A DNA stretch of 64,000 nucleotides from Pseudonocardia sediminis (GCF_004217185.1 NZ_SHKL01000001.1:1634001-1698000), one strand, 5' to 3'. Positions 38,280-48,656 are shown, counted from the stretch's first letter. Numbers and translations: made by a program. Notes: generated by a model from the letters alone, not told the origin.

Positions 38280-39101
38280 ATGGGTGTCCCACCGGCGTTG
38301 ACGGTGTGGCAGCGGATCCGGCTGACGCTGGGCCGCCGCCGTCGCGGCTCGGGTTTCTGGTTCGGCTTCGCGATCGAGGTGATCTGGCCGTTCGTGATGT
38401 GGGGGACCCGTCTGGGCTGGCGCGGCGGGGAGTACCTGCCGCGCACCGGCGGGGCGATGCTGGTGGCCAACCACGTGTCGTCGTCGGACCCGATCTTCGA
38501 CGTGGCGTTCGGCATCTCGCACGGGCGGATGCCGCGGTTCATGGCCAAGTCCGAGCTGTGGTCGATCCCGGTCGTCAAGTGGGTGCTCGGCCGCGGCGGG
38601 CACATCCCGGTCTACCGGGCGTCGAAGCGGGCGGCGGAGTCGTTCACCGGGGCGATCGACGCCCTGCAGCGCGGCGAGATCGTCGCCGTCTACCCGGAGG
38701 GCACCTACACCGCGGACCCGACCGGCTGGCCGATGCGCCCGAAGAACGGCGTCGCCCGGATCGCCCTGCGTTCCGGCGTCCCGGTGATCCCGATGGCGAA
38801 CTGGGGCAGCCAGAACGCCCTGCCCGCGGAGGGACGGCCGAAACTCTGGCCGAAGCAGACCGTCAGCGTCGTCCTCGGGCCGCCGGTGGACCTGTCCGAG
38901 TTCCGCGACAAGCCCCTGACCCGGACGAACCTCGACGCCGCGACCAAGAAGATCATGGACGAGGTGACGGCGCTGCTCGTCGACCTGCGCGGTGAGCCCG
39001 CTCCGGCCGTCCCGTTCGACCCGGACGCCGTCCGCGACCGCGCGGTCGACGCATCACCCGGTCAGACCGTCGACGACCGGGCGCAGCGCCCCGCGAGCTG
39101 A
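38280..39101 (+). CDS. 1-acyl-sn-glycerol-3-phosphate acyltransferase family protein
   Basis: This 273-aa PlsC-like acyltransferase carries the NHx4D-type motif as VANHVSSSDPIFD near residue 60 and the substrate motif VAVYPEGTYT near 140. RSGVPVIPMA follows. A hydrophobic membrane-associating region lies around residues 25-40, and the C-terminal tail is disordered. The ATG at 38280 follows GGAGGGGGA. It is divergent from the fatty-acid-modification operon with 228 bp between, an arrangement consistent with joint control of membrane lipids. Confidence 0.92.
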   Translation: MGVPPALTVWQRIRLTLGRRRRGSGFWFGFAIEVIWPFVMWGTRLGWRGGEYLPRTGGAMLVANHVSSSDPIFDVAFGISHGRMPRFMAKSELWSIPVVKWVLGRGGHIPVYRASKRAAESFTGAIDALQRGEIVAVYPEGTYTADPTGWPMRPKNGVARIALRSGVPVIPMANWGSQNALPAEGRPKLWPKQTVSVVLGPPVDLSEFRDKPLTRTNLDAATKKIMDEVTALLVDLRGEPAPAVPFDPDAVRDRAVDASPGQTVDDRAQRPAS

Positions 39102-39113
39102 GCGCCCGCTCAG
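39098..39113. terminator. Symmetrical palindrome containing both stop codons
   Basis: CTGAGCG (39098-39104) and CGCTCAG (39107-39113) form a 7-bp stem with a CC loop. The TGA of the plsC-like gene and the TGA of the convergent mtr gene each lie in one arm. It may be a minimal bidirectional terminator. Confidence 0.45.
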
Positions 39114-40486
39114 ATCTCCAGGCCGAGGAGGGCGTTCTCGACGACCTCGGGCAGGGCCGGGTGGATCCAGTACTGGCCGGTGGCCATGGTCCGGGCGTCG
39201 AGGCCGAACTGCATGGCCTGGATGAGCGGCTGGATCAGCGTGGAGGCCTGCGGGCCGATCAGGTGCGCGCCCAGCAGACGGCCGGTGCCCTTCTCGGCGA
39301 TGATCTTGCACAGGCCGGTGGTGTCCTCCATCGCCCAGCCGAACGCGACGTCGCCGAAGTTCTGGACCTTCACGGTGTAGTCCAGGCCCTGGGCGATGCA
39401 CTCCTCCTCGGTCAGCCCGACGGAGGCGATCTGCGGGTCGGTGAACACCGCGGCCGGGACGAACCGGTGGTCGATCTCGCGCAGCGCGTCCGGGTTCGCC
39501 AGGTTGTGCCCGACGATCTTCGCCTCGGCGTTCGCGACGTGCTTGAGCTGGTGCGGTGAGCTGACGTCGCCCAGGGCCCAGACGCCCTCGGCCGACGTGC
39601 GCTGCTGCGGGTCGGCGACGATCCGGCCGTCCGGGTGGGTCTCGATCCCGGCGGCGGGCAGGTTCATCCGGTCGCCGTTGGGCAGGCGCCCGGCCGCGAC
39701 GAGCAGTGTGTCGCCGGTGACCTCGGAGCCGTCGTCGAGGGTGATCCGGAAGTCGTCCCCGGTGCCGGTGACGGCGGTGATCTGCGCGCCCAGGCGGCAG
39801 TCCCAGCGGTCGGCGGCGATCTCGGTGAAGCGCTCGGCGATCGTGGAGTCGAGGTGGCGCAGCAGCTTCGGGCTGCGCGCGATCACGGTGACCTTGCTGC
39901 CCAGCGAGGAGAACACGTGCGCGAACTCCGAGGCGATGTAGCCGCCGCCGAGGATCACCAGGTGCTCGGGGACCGACTCCAGGCGCATCACGGTGTCCGA
40001 GGTCTCGAACGGCACGCCGGACGCCTCGACCTGCGGCGGCACGAACGGCCGGCTGCCCGCGGCGACGACGACCCGGTCACCGGTGATCGTCTCGGTGCCC
40101 GAGCCGTCGGTGGCCTCGATCTCCAGCTCGCGCTCGCCGGTGAACGTGGCGTGCCCGAGGTAGACGGTGATGTTCGGGCTGCGGTTGACCCGGTAGTCCT
40201 TGCCGCCGGAGGAGATCGGGTCGATCCGGCCGAACACACGGTCGCGGATGTCGGTCCAGCGGACCTTGTCGATGCTCGCATCGACGCCGTAGCGGCCCGC
40301 CTCGCGGACGAGCTGTGCCACGTCGGAGGCGTAGACGTACATCTTGGTGGGGATGCAGCCGACGTTCAGGCACGTCCCGCCGAAGATGCCGTGCTCGACG
40401 AGCGCGACGTCGAGGTCGGCGAAGCGTTCGTCGAGGAACGTGTTGCCGGAGCCGGTACCGATGACGACGAGATCGTGGTGGCGCAC
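39110..40486 (-). CDS. mtr: Mycothione reductase
   Basis: This FAD/NADPH disulfide reductase regenerates mycothiol, the actinobacterial glutathione analogue. The N-terminus HHDLVVIGTGSGNTFLDERF binds FAD. The redox-active disulfide is in GGTCLNVGCIPTKMYVYASD. LVILGGGYIASEFAHVFSSL binds NADPH, and the C-terminal catalytic His is in YWIHPALPEVVENALLGL. At 458 aa it equals the known mycobacterial Mtr within a residue. The start is GTG 40486, 7 nt after a TAGCCT -10 box, so the message is probably leaderless. It is divergent from a GNAT gene. Confidence 0.97.
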   Translation of the reverse strand: MRHHDLVVIGTGSGNTFLDERFADLDVALVEHGIFGGTCLNVGCIPTKMYVYASDVAQLVREAGRYGVDASIDKVRWTDIRDRVFGRIDPISSGGKDYRVNRSPNITVYLGHATFTGERELEIEATDGSGTETITGDRVVVAAGSRPFVPPQVEASGVPFETSDTVMRLESVPEHLVILGGGYIASEFAHVFSSLGSKVTVIARSPKLLRHLDSTIAERFTEIAADRWDCRLGAQITAVTGTGDDFRITLDDGSEVTGDTLLVAAGRLPNGDRMNLPAAGIETHPDGRIVADPQQRTSAEGVWALGDVSSPHQLKHVANAEAKIVGHNLANPDALREIDHRFVPAAVFTDPQIASVGLTEEECIAQGLDYTVKVQNFGDVAFGWAMEDTTGLCKIIAEKGTGRLLGAHLIGPQASTLIQPLIQAMQFGLDARTMATGQYWIHPALPEVVENALLGLEI

Positions 40487-40493
40487 CCGCGCG

Positions 40494-40499
40494 AGGCTA
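40494..40499 (-). promoter_or_regulatory. -10 box TAGCCT (minus), leaderless mtr start
   Basis: Read on the minus strand, TAGCCT is followed by 7 nt and GTG 40486. Confidence 0.55.
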
Positions 40500-40543
40500 G
40501 CCGCTCGTTTCCGTACGGGCACATCGTCTGGTACCAACCCCGG

Positions 40544-41014
40544 GTGACTGTGGACACGAGGACCGCGACCCTGCGCCGGAGCTGGGCACTCGACCTGGAC
40601 GTGCCGGCGTTCTACGCGCTGTTGCGACTGCGGGTCGACGTGTTCGTCGTCGAGCAGAACTGCCCCTACCCCGAGCTCGACGGGCGCGACCTCGAGCCGC
40701 GCACCCGCCACTACTGGCTGGCGGGCACCCCCACCGAGGAGGACCCGGCGCCGGTGCTGGGCACGTTGCGCCTGCTCAAGGAGCCCGACGGCGGGTACCG
40801 GATCGGGCGGGTCTGCACCCGCGCCGACGCCCGGGGCCGCGGCCTCGGGGCGCAGCTGATGAGCGCCGCGCTGGCCGAGGTCGGCTCCGGGACCTGCGTG
40901 CTCGACGCGCAGGAGCACCAGGTGCCGTTCTACGAGCGCTTCGGCTTCACCGCGACGGGGCCGTCCTTCCTCGAGGACGGCATCCCGCACGTACCGATGG
41001 TCCGCAGCCGGTAG
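40544..41014 (+). CDS. ElaA-type GNAT N-acetyltransferase
   Basis: This 156-aa protein is typical of the ElaA family: LDVPAFYALLRLRVDVFVVEQNCPY near the N-terminus, RIGRVCTRADARGRGLGAQL as the acetyl-CoA-binding loop, and VLDAQEHQVPFYERFGF near the C-terminus. The substrate is unknown. The start is GTG 40544 or GTG 40550; I list the first. It is divergent from mycothione reductase, 57 bp apart, and nearly touches the convergent next gene. Confidence 0.9.
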   Translation: MTVDTRTATLRRSWALDLDVPAFYALLRLRVDVFVVEQNCPYPELDGRDLEPRTRHYWLAGTPTEEDPAPVLGTLRLLKEPDGGYRIGRVCTRADARGRGLGAQLMSAALAEVGSGTCVLDAQEHQVPFYERFGFTATGPSFLEDGIPHVPMVRSR

Positions 41015-41020
41015 GGGCCG

Positions 41021-41944
41021 TCAGCCCGCCGCGCGCTTGCGGACGTCCGGCGGGAACGCCCCGGCCTCGACGCAGCGCGCCGACCAGGCCGCCAGGCGTT
41101 CGGTGACGGGGCCCAGATCGTCGCCGAGGGCCTCCAACAAACCGGTCTGGGTGTCGTCGGACCGGGCCTCGACGTCGTCGCGGAAGCGCCGGCCGGCCGC
41201 GGTCAGGGCGGTGTCGGCGCCGGAGCCGGTGATCAGTCCGTCGTCGGTGAGACGGCGGACGGCGGCGTCGGAGGCCTCCTGGGGCCAGGCGCGGGTGCCG
41301 GAGTACTCGCCGAGCGGGTAGCCGACCCACAGCTCGGACAGGATGCCCATCCGCACCGGGTCCAGCCCGGCCGCGACCGACGCCGCGATGTGCCCGTCGC
41401 CGCGGTGCTCGCGCACCAGGTCGGCGGCGCGCCAGAGGCGGCCGAACGGGTCGGACAGGCGCGGGCGGGAGCGCAGGGCGGCGAACAGCGGGCGGCCGGT
41501 CCCGTCGACGGCGTCCACGGCGCGTTCCAGGACCGCGGCCGTCTCGGCGACGTCGGTCTCGTCGCCGTGCAGCGCCTCGCGCAGGCCGGCGGCCGTCTCG
41601 GTGTCGCGGAGCTCCTGGAGCTCGTCGAGGGGGAGGAGCTTGCGCCCCGCGTCCCAGGCCCCGGCGAGGAAGCCGGGCTCGAAGACGGCGAACGTCGACG
41701 CGACGAGCGCTCCCGGGACGTCGCCGAGCGCGGCCCCGCGGCCGGTGACGTAGGCGGTGAAGAAGTCGTGTCCGTGCGCGGCCAGGGCGTTGCCGACCCG
41801 CGTCGACCAGACGGCGTGCATCGCGACCGGCTCCAGGGCGTCGCGCAACGCGCGGGCGGCCCCGGCCGCGGCGACCGGCTCGGGGACCGTCACCCCCTCC
41901 GGGGTCTCGGTGAAGAACGCCGCCACGGCTTCCTGATGATCCAT
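41021..41944 (-). CDS. SCO6745-family protein
   Basis: This 307-aa, mostly helical protein resembles the actinobacterial SCO6745 family. Diagnostic-looking stretches are YVTGRGAALGDVPGALVASTFAVFEPG near residue 65 and RMGILSELWVGYPLGEYSGTRAWPQ near residue 200. The C-terminal third (ASDAAVRRLTDDGLI) looks like a winged-helix fold. The biochemical role is not known. The start at 41944 has GAGGAGGAG about 8 nt upstream. It converges on the GNAT gene with only 6 bp between stops. Confidence 0.75.
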   Translation of the reverse strand: MDHQEAVAAFFTETPEGVTVPEPVAAAGAARALRDALEPVAMHAVWSTRVGNALAAHGHDFFTAYVTGRGAALGDVPGALVASTFAVFEPGFLAGAWDAGRKLLPLDELQELRDTETAAGLREALHGDETDVAETAAVLERAVDAVDGTGRPLFAALRSRPRLSDPFGRLWRAADLVREHRGDGHIAASVAAGLDPVRMGILSELWVGYPLGEYSGTRAWPQEASDAAVRRLTDDGLITGSGADTALTAAGRRFRDDVEARSDDTQTGLLEALGDDLGPVTERLAAWSARCVEAGAFPPDVRKRAAG

Positions 41945-42100
41945 CCCGGTACTCCTCCTCGGCGTCGTCGTCGACGCTCCGCACTACCCGACCGGGGGAC
42001 AACGCTAGCGCGGGTCGGCGGACGCCGTGGCGATCATGCGGGATACTCCCCCCGCACCGACGGACACCCGCGTCGGACGACACCGAGGGGCGCGAGGGCG

Positions 42101-42568
42101 ATGAAGGACAAGCGACGGGACTCCGGAGCGGACGATCTCCCGGCCTACGGCCGCGTGGGGCCGGCCGACCCGACGGCGGACCCGGCCACCATGCCGGCGA
42201 TGCGCGTCCCGGGCTCCGAGCAGGCCACGGTGGCGGTCCCGACCGGGCACGCCGGACCGGCCGAGGAGGACCAGCCCGTCGGGGACGACACCCCGACGGT
42301 CGGACGTCCGGTCCCGCCGTCGACCACGCGCACCCGGATCAGCGGGCTCTGGGCCGGGCTGATCCTCTCGGCGATCGTCGGGATCTTCCTGCTGGTGTTC
42401 ATCCTGCAGAACACCGACCCGGTGCGGATCACGTTCCTGTGGCTCGACGGCTCGTTGCCCACCGGGGTGGCGCTGCTGTTCGCCGCGATCGCGGGGATCC
42501 TGCTGGTCGCCATCCCGGGCACCGCCCGGATCCTGCAGCTGCGCCGCGTCGCCAAGCGCGGAGGCTGA
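42101..42568 (+). CDS. LapA-family (DUF1049) membrane protein
   Basis: This 155-aa protein has a disordered acidic/Pro-rich N-terminal half (about residues 1-75) and the LapA domain. Its first helix is GLILSAIVGIFLLVFILQN, a TDPVRITFLWLDG loop follows, and the second helix is GVALLFAAIAGILLVAIPG, then an Arg-rich end. LapA proteins help LPS assembly in Gram-negatives; in actinobacteria their role is unknown. The start is ATG 42101 with GAGGG a few bases upstream. It ends at a long terminator. Confidence 0.88.
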   Translation: MKDKRRDSGADDLPAYGRVGPADPTADPATMPAMRVPGSEQATVAVPTGHAGPAEEDQPVGDDTPTVGRPVPPSTTRTRISGLWAGLILSAIVGIFLLVFILQNTDPVRITFLWLDGSLPTGVALLFAAIAGILLVAIPGTARILQLRRVAKRGG

Positions 42569-42598
42569 ACCGGTCCGACCGGAACGGGCCGATCGGGT

Positions 42599-42647
42599 CC
42601 CGAGGGGTCCCCTCGCGCACGGTGGCGTGGTGAGGGGACCGCTCGGG
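42599..42647. terminator. Long bidirectional terminator between lapA-like and helicase genes
   Basis: CCCGAG and GGTCCCCTC (42599-42604, 42606-42614) pair with GAGGGGACC and CTCGGG (42632-42640, 42642-42647), with one G:G mismatch and a 17-nt loop. Confidence 0.75.
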
Positions 42648-42685
42648 GCGTCCACCCGCGTCAGGGGTGGGTGCGCCCGAACCGG

Positions 42686-44353
42686 TCAGCGGTTCCGGCC
42701 GCGTCCGGGCTGCGAGGTACCGCCGCCGGCCGAGGAGAACCGCACGATCGAGCCGCTCGAGTCGCGCCCGCCGCCCGAGGCCGACGCCGATCGCGCACCA
42801 CCGGAGGAACGCGATGCGCCGCCGCCCGAGCGGCCACCGCCCGCGGGGCGCCCGCCGGAGCGGGTGCCACCGGCGGTGTCGCCGCCACGAGCGCCGCCGG
42901 AGCGTCCACGCCCGCCACCGCCGGAGCGGCGACCGGCCTTCGGAGCAGGCTGCGGGGGCTTCGGCGGCTCGGCCACCGGGACACCGGAGGGCATCCGCGC
43001 CCCGGTCACCTCGGCCAGCGCCGGCGAACCGGGCCCGACGGAGGTGACGGTGGCGCTGACCCCGGCCTGGCGGGTGAGGTCGTCGACCTCGCGACGCTGG
43101 TCCGGGGTCACCACGGTGACCACGACGCCGTCCTCACCGGCGCGGGCGGTGCGCCCGGCGCGGTGCAGGTAGGCCTTCGGGTCGGCCGGCGGGTCCACGT
43201 GCACGACCAGGCCGACGTCGTCGATGTGGATGCCGCGCGCGGCCACGTCGGTGGCCACCAGCACCGGCACCTCGCCGGTGCGGAAGCCGTCGAGGGCCCG
43301 GTTGCGCGCGTTCTGCGACTTGCCGCCGTGCAGCGGCCCGGCCACGACGCCCTCGCGGCGCAGCGTCCGGACGAGCCGGTCGGCGCCGTGCTTGGTGCGG
43401 ACGAACAGGATCGTCCGGCCGTCGCGGGCCGCGATCTCGGCGACGACCCGGCCGCGGTTCGCGTTGTCGACGACGAGGACGTGGTGGTCCATCGTCTCGA
43501 CCTGCGAGGTGGCCGAGGCGACCGAGCGGGTCACCGGGTCGGTCAGGTACTGGCGGACCAGTGCGTCGACGTCTCCGTCGAGGGTCGCGGAGAACAGCAG
43601 CCGCTGACCGTCGCGCGGGGTGAGGTCGAGGATCGCGCGGACCTGGGGCAGGAACCCCATGTCGGCCATCCGGTCGGCCTCGTCCAGCGCGGTGATCGTG
43701 ACCTCGGACAGGTCACACGTGCGCTGGTTGGTGTGGTCGGTGAGCCGGCCCGGGGTGGCGACCAGCAGGTCGACCCCGCGGCGCAGCTCGGCGACCTGCT
43801 TGTTCATCGACAGGCCGCCGACGACGACCGCGGTGCGCAGGCCCAGGGCCTTCGCGTAGGGCTCGAGGGCGTCGACGACCTGGGTCGCCAGCTCGCGGGT
43901 CGGCACCAGAACCAGGCCGCGCGGGGCGGTCGGGCGGGACCGGCCGCCGCCGAGGCGGGCCAGGATGGCGAGACCGAAGGCCAGCGTCTTGCCGGAACCG
44001 GTCTGGCCGCGGCCGAGCAGGTCGCGCCCGGCCAGGGTGTCCGGCAGCGTCGCGGCCTGGATCGGGAACGGGGCGGCGAAGCCCTCGGCGTCCAGCGCGC
44101 GGGTGACCGACTCGGGCAGGCCGAGCTCGGCGAACGTGGGCATCCCGGACTCCGGGACCGTCCACAGGGGCGGCTCGGGACGGGCGGGGGTGCGGGTCGC
44201 CGGGGCGGACGCGGGCTTGCCGCCTCCGCCGCGCCGGCGGCCGCCTCCGCCACCGCCGTTACGGGGGCGTCCGCCCTCGGAACGGGCGGGACGGGGGGTC
44301 CCTGCGGAGCGTGCCCCGGTCGAGCGGGCACGGCGAGGGGAAGGGGATGTCAA
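42686..44353 (-). CDS. DEAD-box ATP-dependent RNA helicase
   Basis: This 555-aa RNA helicase unwinds RNA in ribosome assembly or mRNA decay. In order it shows the Q motif (FPIQAATLPDTLAGRD), Walker A GQTGSGKT, PTRELA, TPGR, DEAD (TALDEADRMADMGF), SAT, VFVRTKHGAD-like FVRTKHGADRL, ARGIHIDDV and HRAGRTARAG. Both ends are disordered and Arg/Gly-rich; the C-terminal 100 residues are RGG-like and probably bind RNA. The start codon is TTG at 44353, with GGAGG 6 nt upstream. The leader is long (about 160 nt from a TAGAGT -10 box), which would suit post-transcriptional or cold-shock control. Confidence 0.93.
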   Translation of the reverse strand: MTSPSPRRARSTGARSAGTPRPARSEGGRPRNGGGGGGRRRGGGGKPASAPATRTPARPEPPLWTVPESGMPTFAELGLPESVTRALDAEGFAAPFPIQAATLPDTLAGRDLLGRGQTGSGKTLAFGLAILARLGGGRSRPTAPRGLVLVPTRELATQVVDALEPYAKALGLRTAVVVGGLSMNKQVAELRRGVDLLVATPGRLTDHTNQRTCDLSEVTITALDEADRMADMGFLPQVRAILDLTPRDGQRLLFSATLDGDVDALVRQYLTDPVTRSVASATSQVETMDHHVLVVDNANRGRVVAEIAARDGRTILFVRTKHGADRLVRTLRREGVVAGPLHGGKSQNARNRALDGFRTGEVPVLVATDVAARGIHIDDVGLVVHVDPPADPKAYLHRAGRTARAGEDGVVVTVVTPDQRREVDDLTRQAGVSATVTSVGPGSPALAEVTGARMPSGVPVAEPPKPPQPAPKAGRRSGGGGRGRSGGARGGDTAGGTRSGGRPAGGGRSGGGASRSSGGARSASASGGGRDSSGSIVRFSSAGGGTSQPGRGRNR

Positions 44354-44941
44354 AAGGACCTCCGTGACGTGGCACGTCGCGCGGAGGGAAGCAGGCCGCG
44401 AAGCAGCCGCAGAACTCTCGAGGACGGGCCCGGGTGCCCCGGCGCCGTCGTCGGCGCGAGCACTCCGTGATGGGTGAAGCAGTACGGCCCGGCGGACTGA
44501 CAGGGCCGGGCTCCCGCGATCACTCTACCGCCCGGCCCCGTCTCTCCGGGCACCTACGGGGCGGGGCCCGCCCGTTCACGGAGATCGTCGGGCGACGCCT
44601 CCCGCGCCTCGTCGTCGTCGGGCGGCCACGTCGCGCGGAACCACTCCCCGTGACGACGGACGTCGCGAGGAGGGCGGTCCGGCCCCTGCAGACGGCCGAT
44701 GACGTCCACGACCTGCGGAAGGTCGATCGGCGCGGCTCGGCCGCGGTGCGCCGGCAGGTCGTGGGCGGGCGGGGGACGCCGTGCGCGAGCCCGGCGCCGA
44801 CCGGCCCGCCGGGAGCATCGGCGACCCGGTGCCGGAGATCACACGGCGACGCACCGCACGAACCGCACCCCTGCCGTCGATCCGCACCCGCTGCGGGACG
44901 TGCACACCGCCGGCGGGGGTGCGGATCCGGCGGGAGACCCG
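44354..44941. other. 588-bp gap: helicase leader plus possible gene remnant
   Basis: 44354-44515 is probably the 5' leader of the helicase mRNA. The rest holds no confident gene. On the minus strand, ending in TAG at 44554-44556, one frame reads QVVDVIGRLQGPDRPP, then RHGEWFRATWPPDDDEARE. Its composition is protein-like, but the frame has no start codon before GTG 44709 and a stop not far upstream. It may be a 51-aa small protein or the 3' remnant of a decayed gene. I do not recognise it. Confidence 0.4.
44522..44527 (-). promoter_or_regulatory. -10 box TAGAGT (minus) for the helicase
   Basis: TAGAGT on the minus strand would start a transcript near 44515, giving a 5' leader of about 160 nt before the TTG start. 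Confidence 0.4.
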
Positions 44942-45694
44942 TCAGGCGGGTAGGACCAGGTCGAGGTGACCCGGTTCCGGACGCTCGACGGTCAGACCCG
45001 CGCGGCGGGCGATGCGGGCCACGGCGGCGGCGTCGGACGGCTCGGCGCGCGAGGTCGCGAGCAGGCGCGCCAGCCCGCCCTTGTGGGACTTGTTGTGGTG
45101 GCTGACCACCGAGCGGCTGCCGTCCGGGCGTTCGGCGAGCACGTTGACCGTCACCGCACCCGGCACCCGCCCGAGCGCGGCGTACCCGCCGGAGCGCAGG
45201 TCCACGACGAGCTCGCCCCCGGCGATCCGGGCCAGCAGCGGGTCGAGCACCGGGCGCCAGCGCGAGGCCAGGGTCCCCGAGCCGGGGAGCTTCGAGCCCG
45301 CGGAGAGGCGGTAGGCCGGGATCGGGTCGTCGGCGCGCACCAGGCCGAACAGCGCCGAGCCGACGGCCAGGCGCGAGCGGGCGCGCGAGGAGACGGCCCT
45401 GCTGAACGACCGGGCGTCGAGGGCGTCGTAGAGCACGCCGGTGTAGCGGTCCAGGGCCGGCATCGTCGGGGAGTCGTACAGCTGCGCGTTGCGTGCGATC
45501 TCGTCGTCCTGCCGCTCGGAGACGTCGAGCGCGGCGCGGCTGGCGGGGAGGTCGGCGGCGAGCTTCACGACCTCGCCGACCAGCTCCGAGCGCACCTCAC
45601 CGAGCTCGGCGTGGTGCGCGATGTCCGGCAGGTGCAGCGGCGGGCCGTCGCCCCCGACGCGTTTGGTCTCCGAGGGCGGCAGCAGCACGAGCAC
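44942..45694 (-). CDS. yaaA: Peroxide stress protein YaaA
   Basis: YaaA (DUF328) lowers intracellular iron and limits peroxide damage in E. coli. The N-terminal LVLLPPSETKRVGGDG is diagnostic, and YTGVLYDALDARSFS, FGLVRADDPIPAYRLSAGSKLPG and VDLRSGGYAALGRVPG follow. KSHKGGLARLLATS is near the C-terminus. The length of 250 aa is normal. The start is GTG 45694, placed 7 nt after a TAGCCT -10 box, so the transcript is likely leaderless. It is divergent from the metY leader, 132 bp apart. Confidence 0.94.
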   Translation of the reverse strand: MLVLLPPSETKRVGGDGPPLHLPDIAHHAELGEVRSELVGEVVKLAADLPASRAALDVSERQDDEIARNAQLYDSPTMPALDRYTGVLYDALDARSFSRAVSSRARSRLAVGSALFGLVRADDPIPAYRLSAGSKLPGSGTLASRWRPVLDPLLARIAGGELVVDLRSGGYAALGRVPGAVTVNVLAERPDGSRSVVSHHNKSHKGGLARLLATSRAEPSDAAAVARIARRAGLTVERPEPGHLDLVLPA

Positions 45695-45701
45695 GTGCAG
45701 C

Positions 45702-45707
45702 AGGCTA
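45702..45707 (-). promoter_or_regulatory. -10 box TAGCCT (minus), leaderless yaaA start
   Basis: Identical hexamer and spacing (7 nt) to the mtr promoter, upstream of GTG 45694. Confidence 0.55.
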
Positions 45708-45814
45708 ATCGCCGCGGGCGGGGGCGGATCACCGCGGGCGAGCCCGGCGGACGGATCCGATGTGGATCACCCGGCGGGGGAGGTGGGGCCGTTGTGCCCG
45801 GGTCGGCGGATCGC

Positions 45815-45820
45815 TACGGT
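45815..45820 (+). promoter_or_regulatory. -10 box TACGGT for the metY leader transcript
   Basis: TACGGT ends 6 nt before GTG 45827, placing the transcript start at the first codon of the leader peptide. Confidence 0.6.
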
Positions 45821-45865
45821 CCACGCGTGACCTGGCTCGTGGTGCGACGACACGTCGACCTCATG

Positions 45866-47338
<1,473 letters not shown>

Positions 47339-47384
47339 TCCGCCGCCTGCGCGGCGCGTCCACGGGCGTGATCTCCTTCTGACC

Positions 47385-48530
47385 GTGAATTCCGTTCCGC
47401 TCCCTCCCGCCAGCGGTGCCTGGCGGGAGGGTGACGACCCCGGCCGCCGGCAGTTCCTCGACCTCCCCTCCGCGTTGAAGTTGGAGGCGGGCGGGGAGCT
47501 GCCGGAGGTGCGGCTGTCCTACGAGACGTGGGGCACGCTCGCGCCGGACCGCTCGAACGCGGTCCTGGTGCTGCACGCGCTCACCGGCGACCCGCACCTG
47601 GAGGGTCCCGCCGGGCCCGGCCATCCCACGCCCGGATGGTGGCCCGGCCTGATCGGGCCCGGGCAGCCGCTGGACCCGGAACGCTGGTTCGTGGTGTCGC
47701 CCAACGCGATCGGCGGGTGTCAGGGCAGCACCGGGCCGTCGTCGGCGTCGCCGGACGGGCGCCCGTGGGGAAGCCGGTTCCCGCTGGTCACGCCGCGCGA
47801 CACGGTCGCCGCCGAACGGTTCCTGGCCGACGCACTGGGGATCGAGCGCTGGGCCTGCGTCGTCGGTGGGTCGATGGGGGCGATGCGCTCCCTGGAGTGG
47901 GCCGCGACCGAGCCGGACCGTGTGCAGCGGCTGTTCCTGCTCGCCGGGCCGGCCGCGTCGTCGGCCGACCAGATCGGCTGGGCCTCGCCGCAGATCGAGG
48001 CCATCCGGTCCGACCCGAACTTCCACGGCGGCGACTACTACGACCGCGGCCCGGGTGAGGGCCCGTACCGGGGCCTCGGCGTCGCGCGTCGGATCGCACA
48101 CCTGAGCTACCGCTCCGGCTACGAGCTGGCCACCCGGTTCGGCCGGGACCCGCAGGAGGGCGAGGACCCCTTCGACGGTGGCCGCTACGCCGTCGAGTCC
48201 TACCTGGACCACCACGCGGCGAAGCTCGTGCGCCGGTTCGACGCGAACTCCTACGTCACGCTCACCCGGCTGATGAACGCCCACGACGTCGGACGCGGCC
48301 GCGGCGGGACGGAGGCCGGTCTGGCCCGGGTCAGCGCCCGGACCTACGTCGCCGGCGTCACCTCCGACCGGCTCTACCCGCTCGCCGAGCAGGCCGAGCT
48401 GGCCGAGGGCATCCCGGGCGCGGCCGACCTGAAGATCATCGACTCGCCGTACGGCCACGACGGCTTCCTGATCGAGACCCCGGAGGTCGCCCGCATGCTG
48501 ACCAACCTCCTGGCCGAGCCTGCGACCTGA
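47385..48530 (+). CDS. metX: Homoserine O-acetyltransferase
   Basis: MetX acetylates homoserine with acetyl-CoA, providing the MetY substrate. It is an alpha/beta-hydrolase fold protein of 381 aa. LPEVRLSYETWGTL and VLVLHALTGDPHL are conserved, and GGCQGSTGPSS is the oxyanion region. The nucleophile Ser163 is in VVGGSMGAMRSLEWA. The Asp lies in GVTSDRLYPL and the His in DSPYGHDGFLIE. The start GTG 47385 is chosen by homology; its SD is weak, so coupling to metY is likely. The metY-metX order is standard in actinobacteria. Confidence 0.96.
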   Translation: MNSVPLPPASGAWREGDDPGRRQFLDLPSALKLEAGGELPEVRLSYETWGTLAPDRSNAVLVLHALTGDPHLEGPAGPGHPTPGWWPGLIGPGQPLDPERWFVVSPNAIGGCQGSTGPSSASPDGRPWGSRFPLVTPRDTVAAERFLADALGIERWACVVGGSMGAMRSLEWAATEPDRVQRLFLLAGPAASSADQIGWASPQIEAIRSDPNFHGGDYYDRGPGEGPYRGLGVARRIAHLSYRSGYELATRFGRDPQEGEDPFDGGRYAVESYLDHHAAKLVRRFDANSYVTLTRLMNAHDVGRGRGGTEAGLARVSARTYVAGVTSDRLYPLAEQAELAEGIPGAADLKIIDSPYGHDGFLIETPEVARMLTNLLAEPAT

Positions 48531-48567
48531 CCCGCGACCCACGTCGGCGCGCACCGGAGACGGCGAC

Positions 48568-48626
48568 GCGCAGCGAGCCCGTGGGCGCGCCCCTCGCGGA
48601 GCGCGCGTCGACGTGCCGGGTGCGCG
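48568..48626. repeat. Intergenic GC repeat family, copy 2
   Basis: This 59-bp element resembles the one at 22239-22297. Both share GCGCA.CGAGCC at the left, and GCGTCGACGTGCCG followed by GTGCGCG at the right, with divergent middles. It lies between the convergent metX and PPOX genes. Confidence 0.6.
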
Positions 48627-48656
48627 TCGGCCTCGACGGCGCGCGCCGGGGGTCGC

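Noticed and set aside
44576..44905. 109-aa minus-strand gene
   Set aside because: Composition is Arg/Pro/Ala-rich without any domain pattern; a different frame in the same region looks slightly more protein-like but has no good start.
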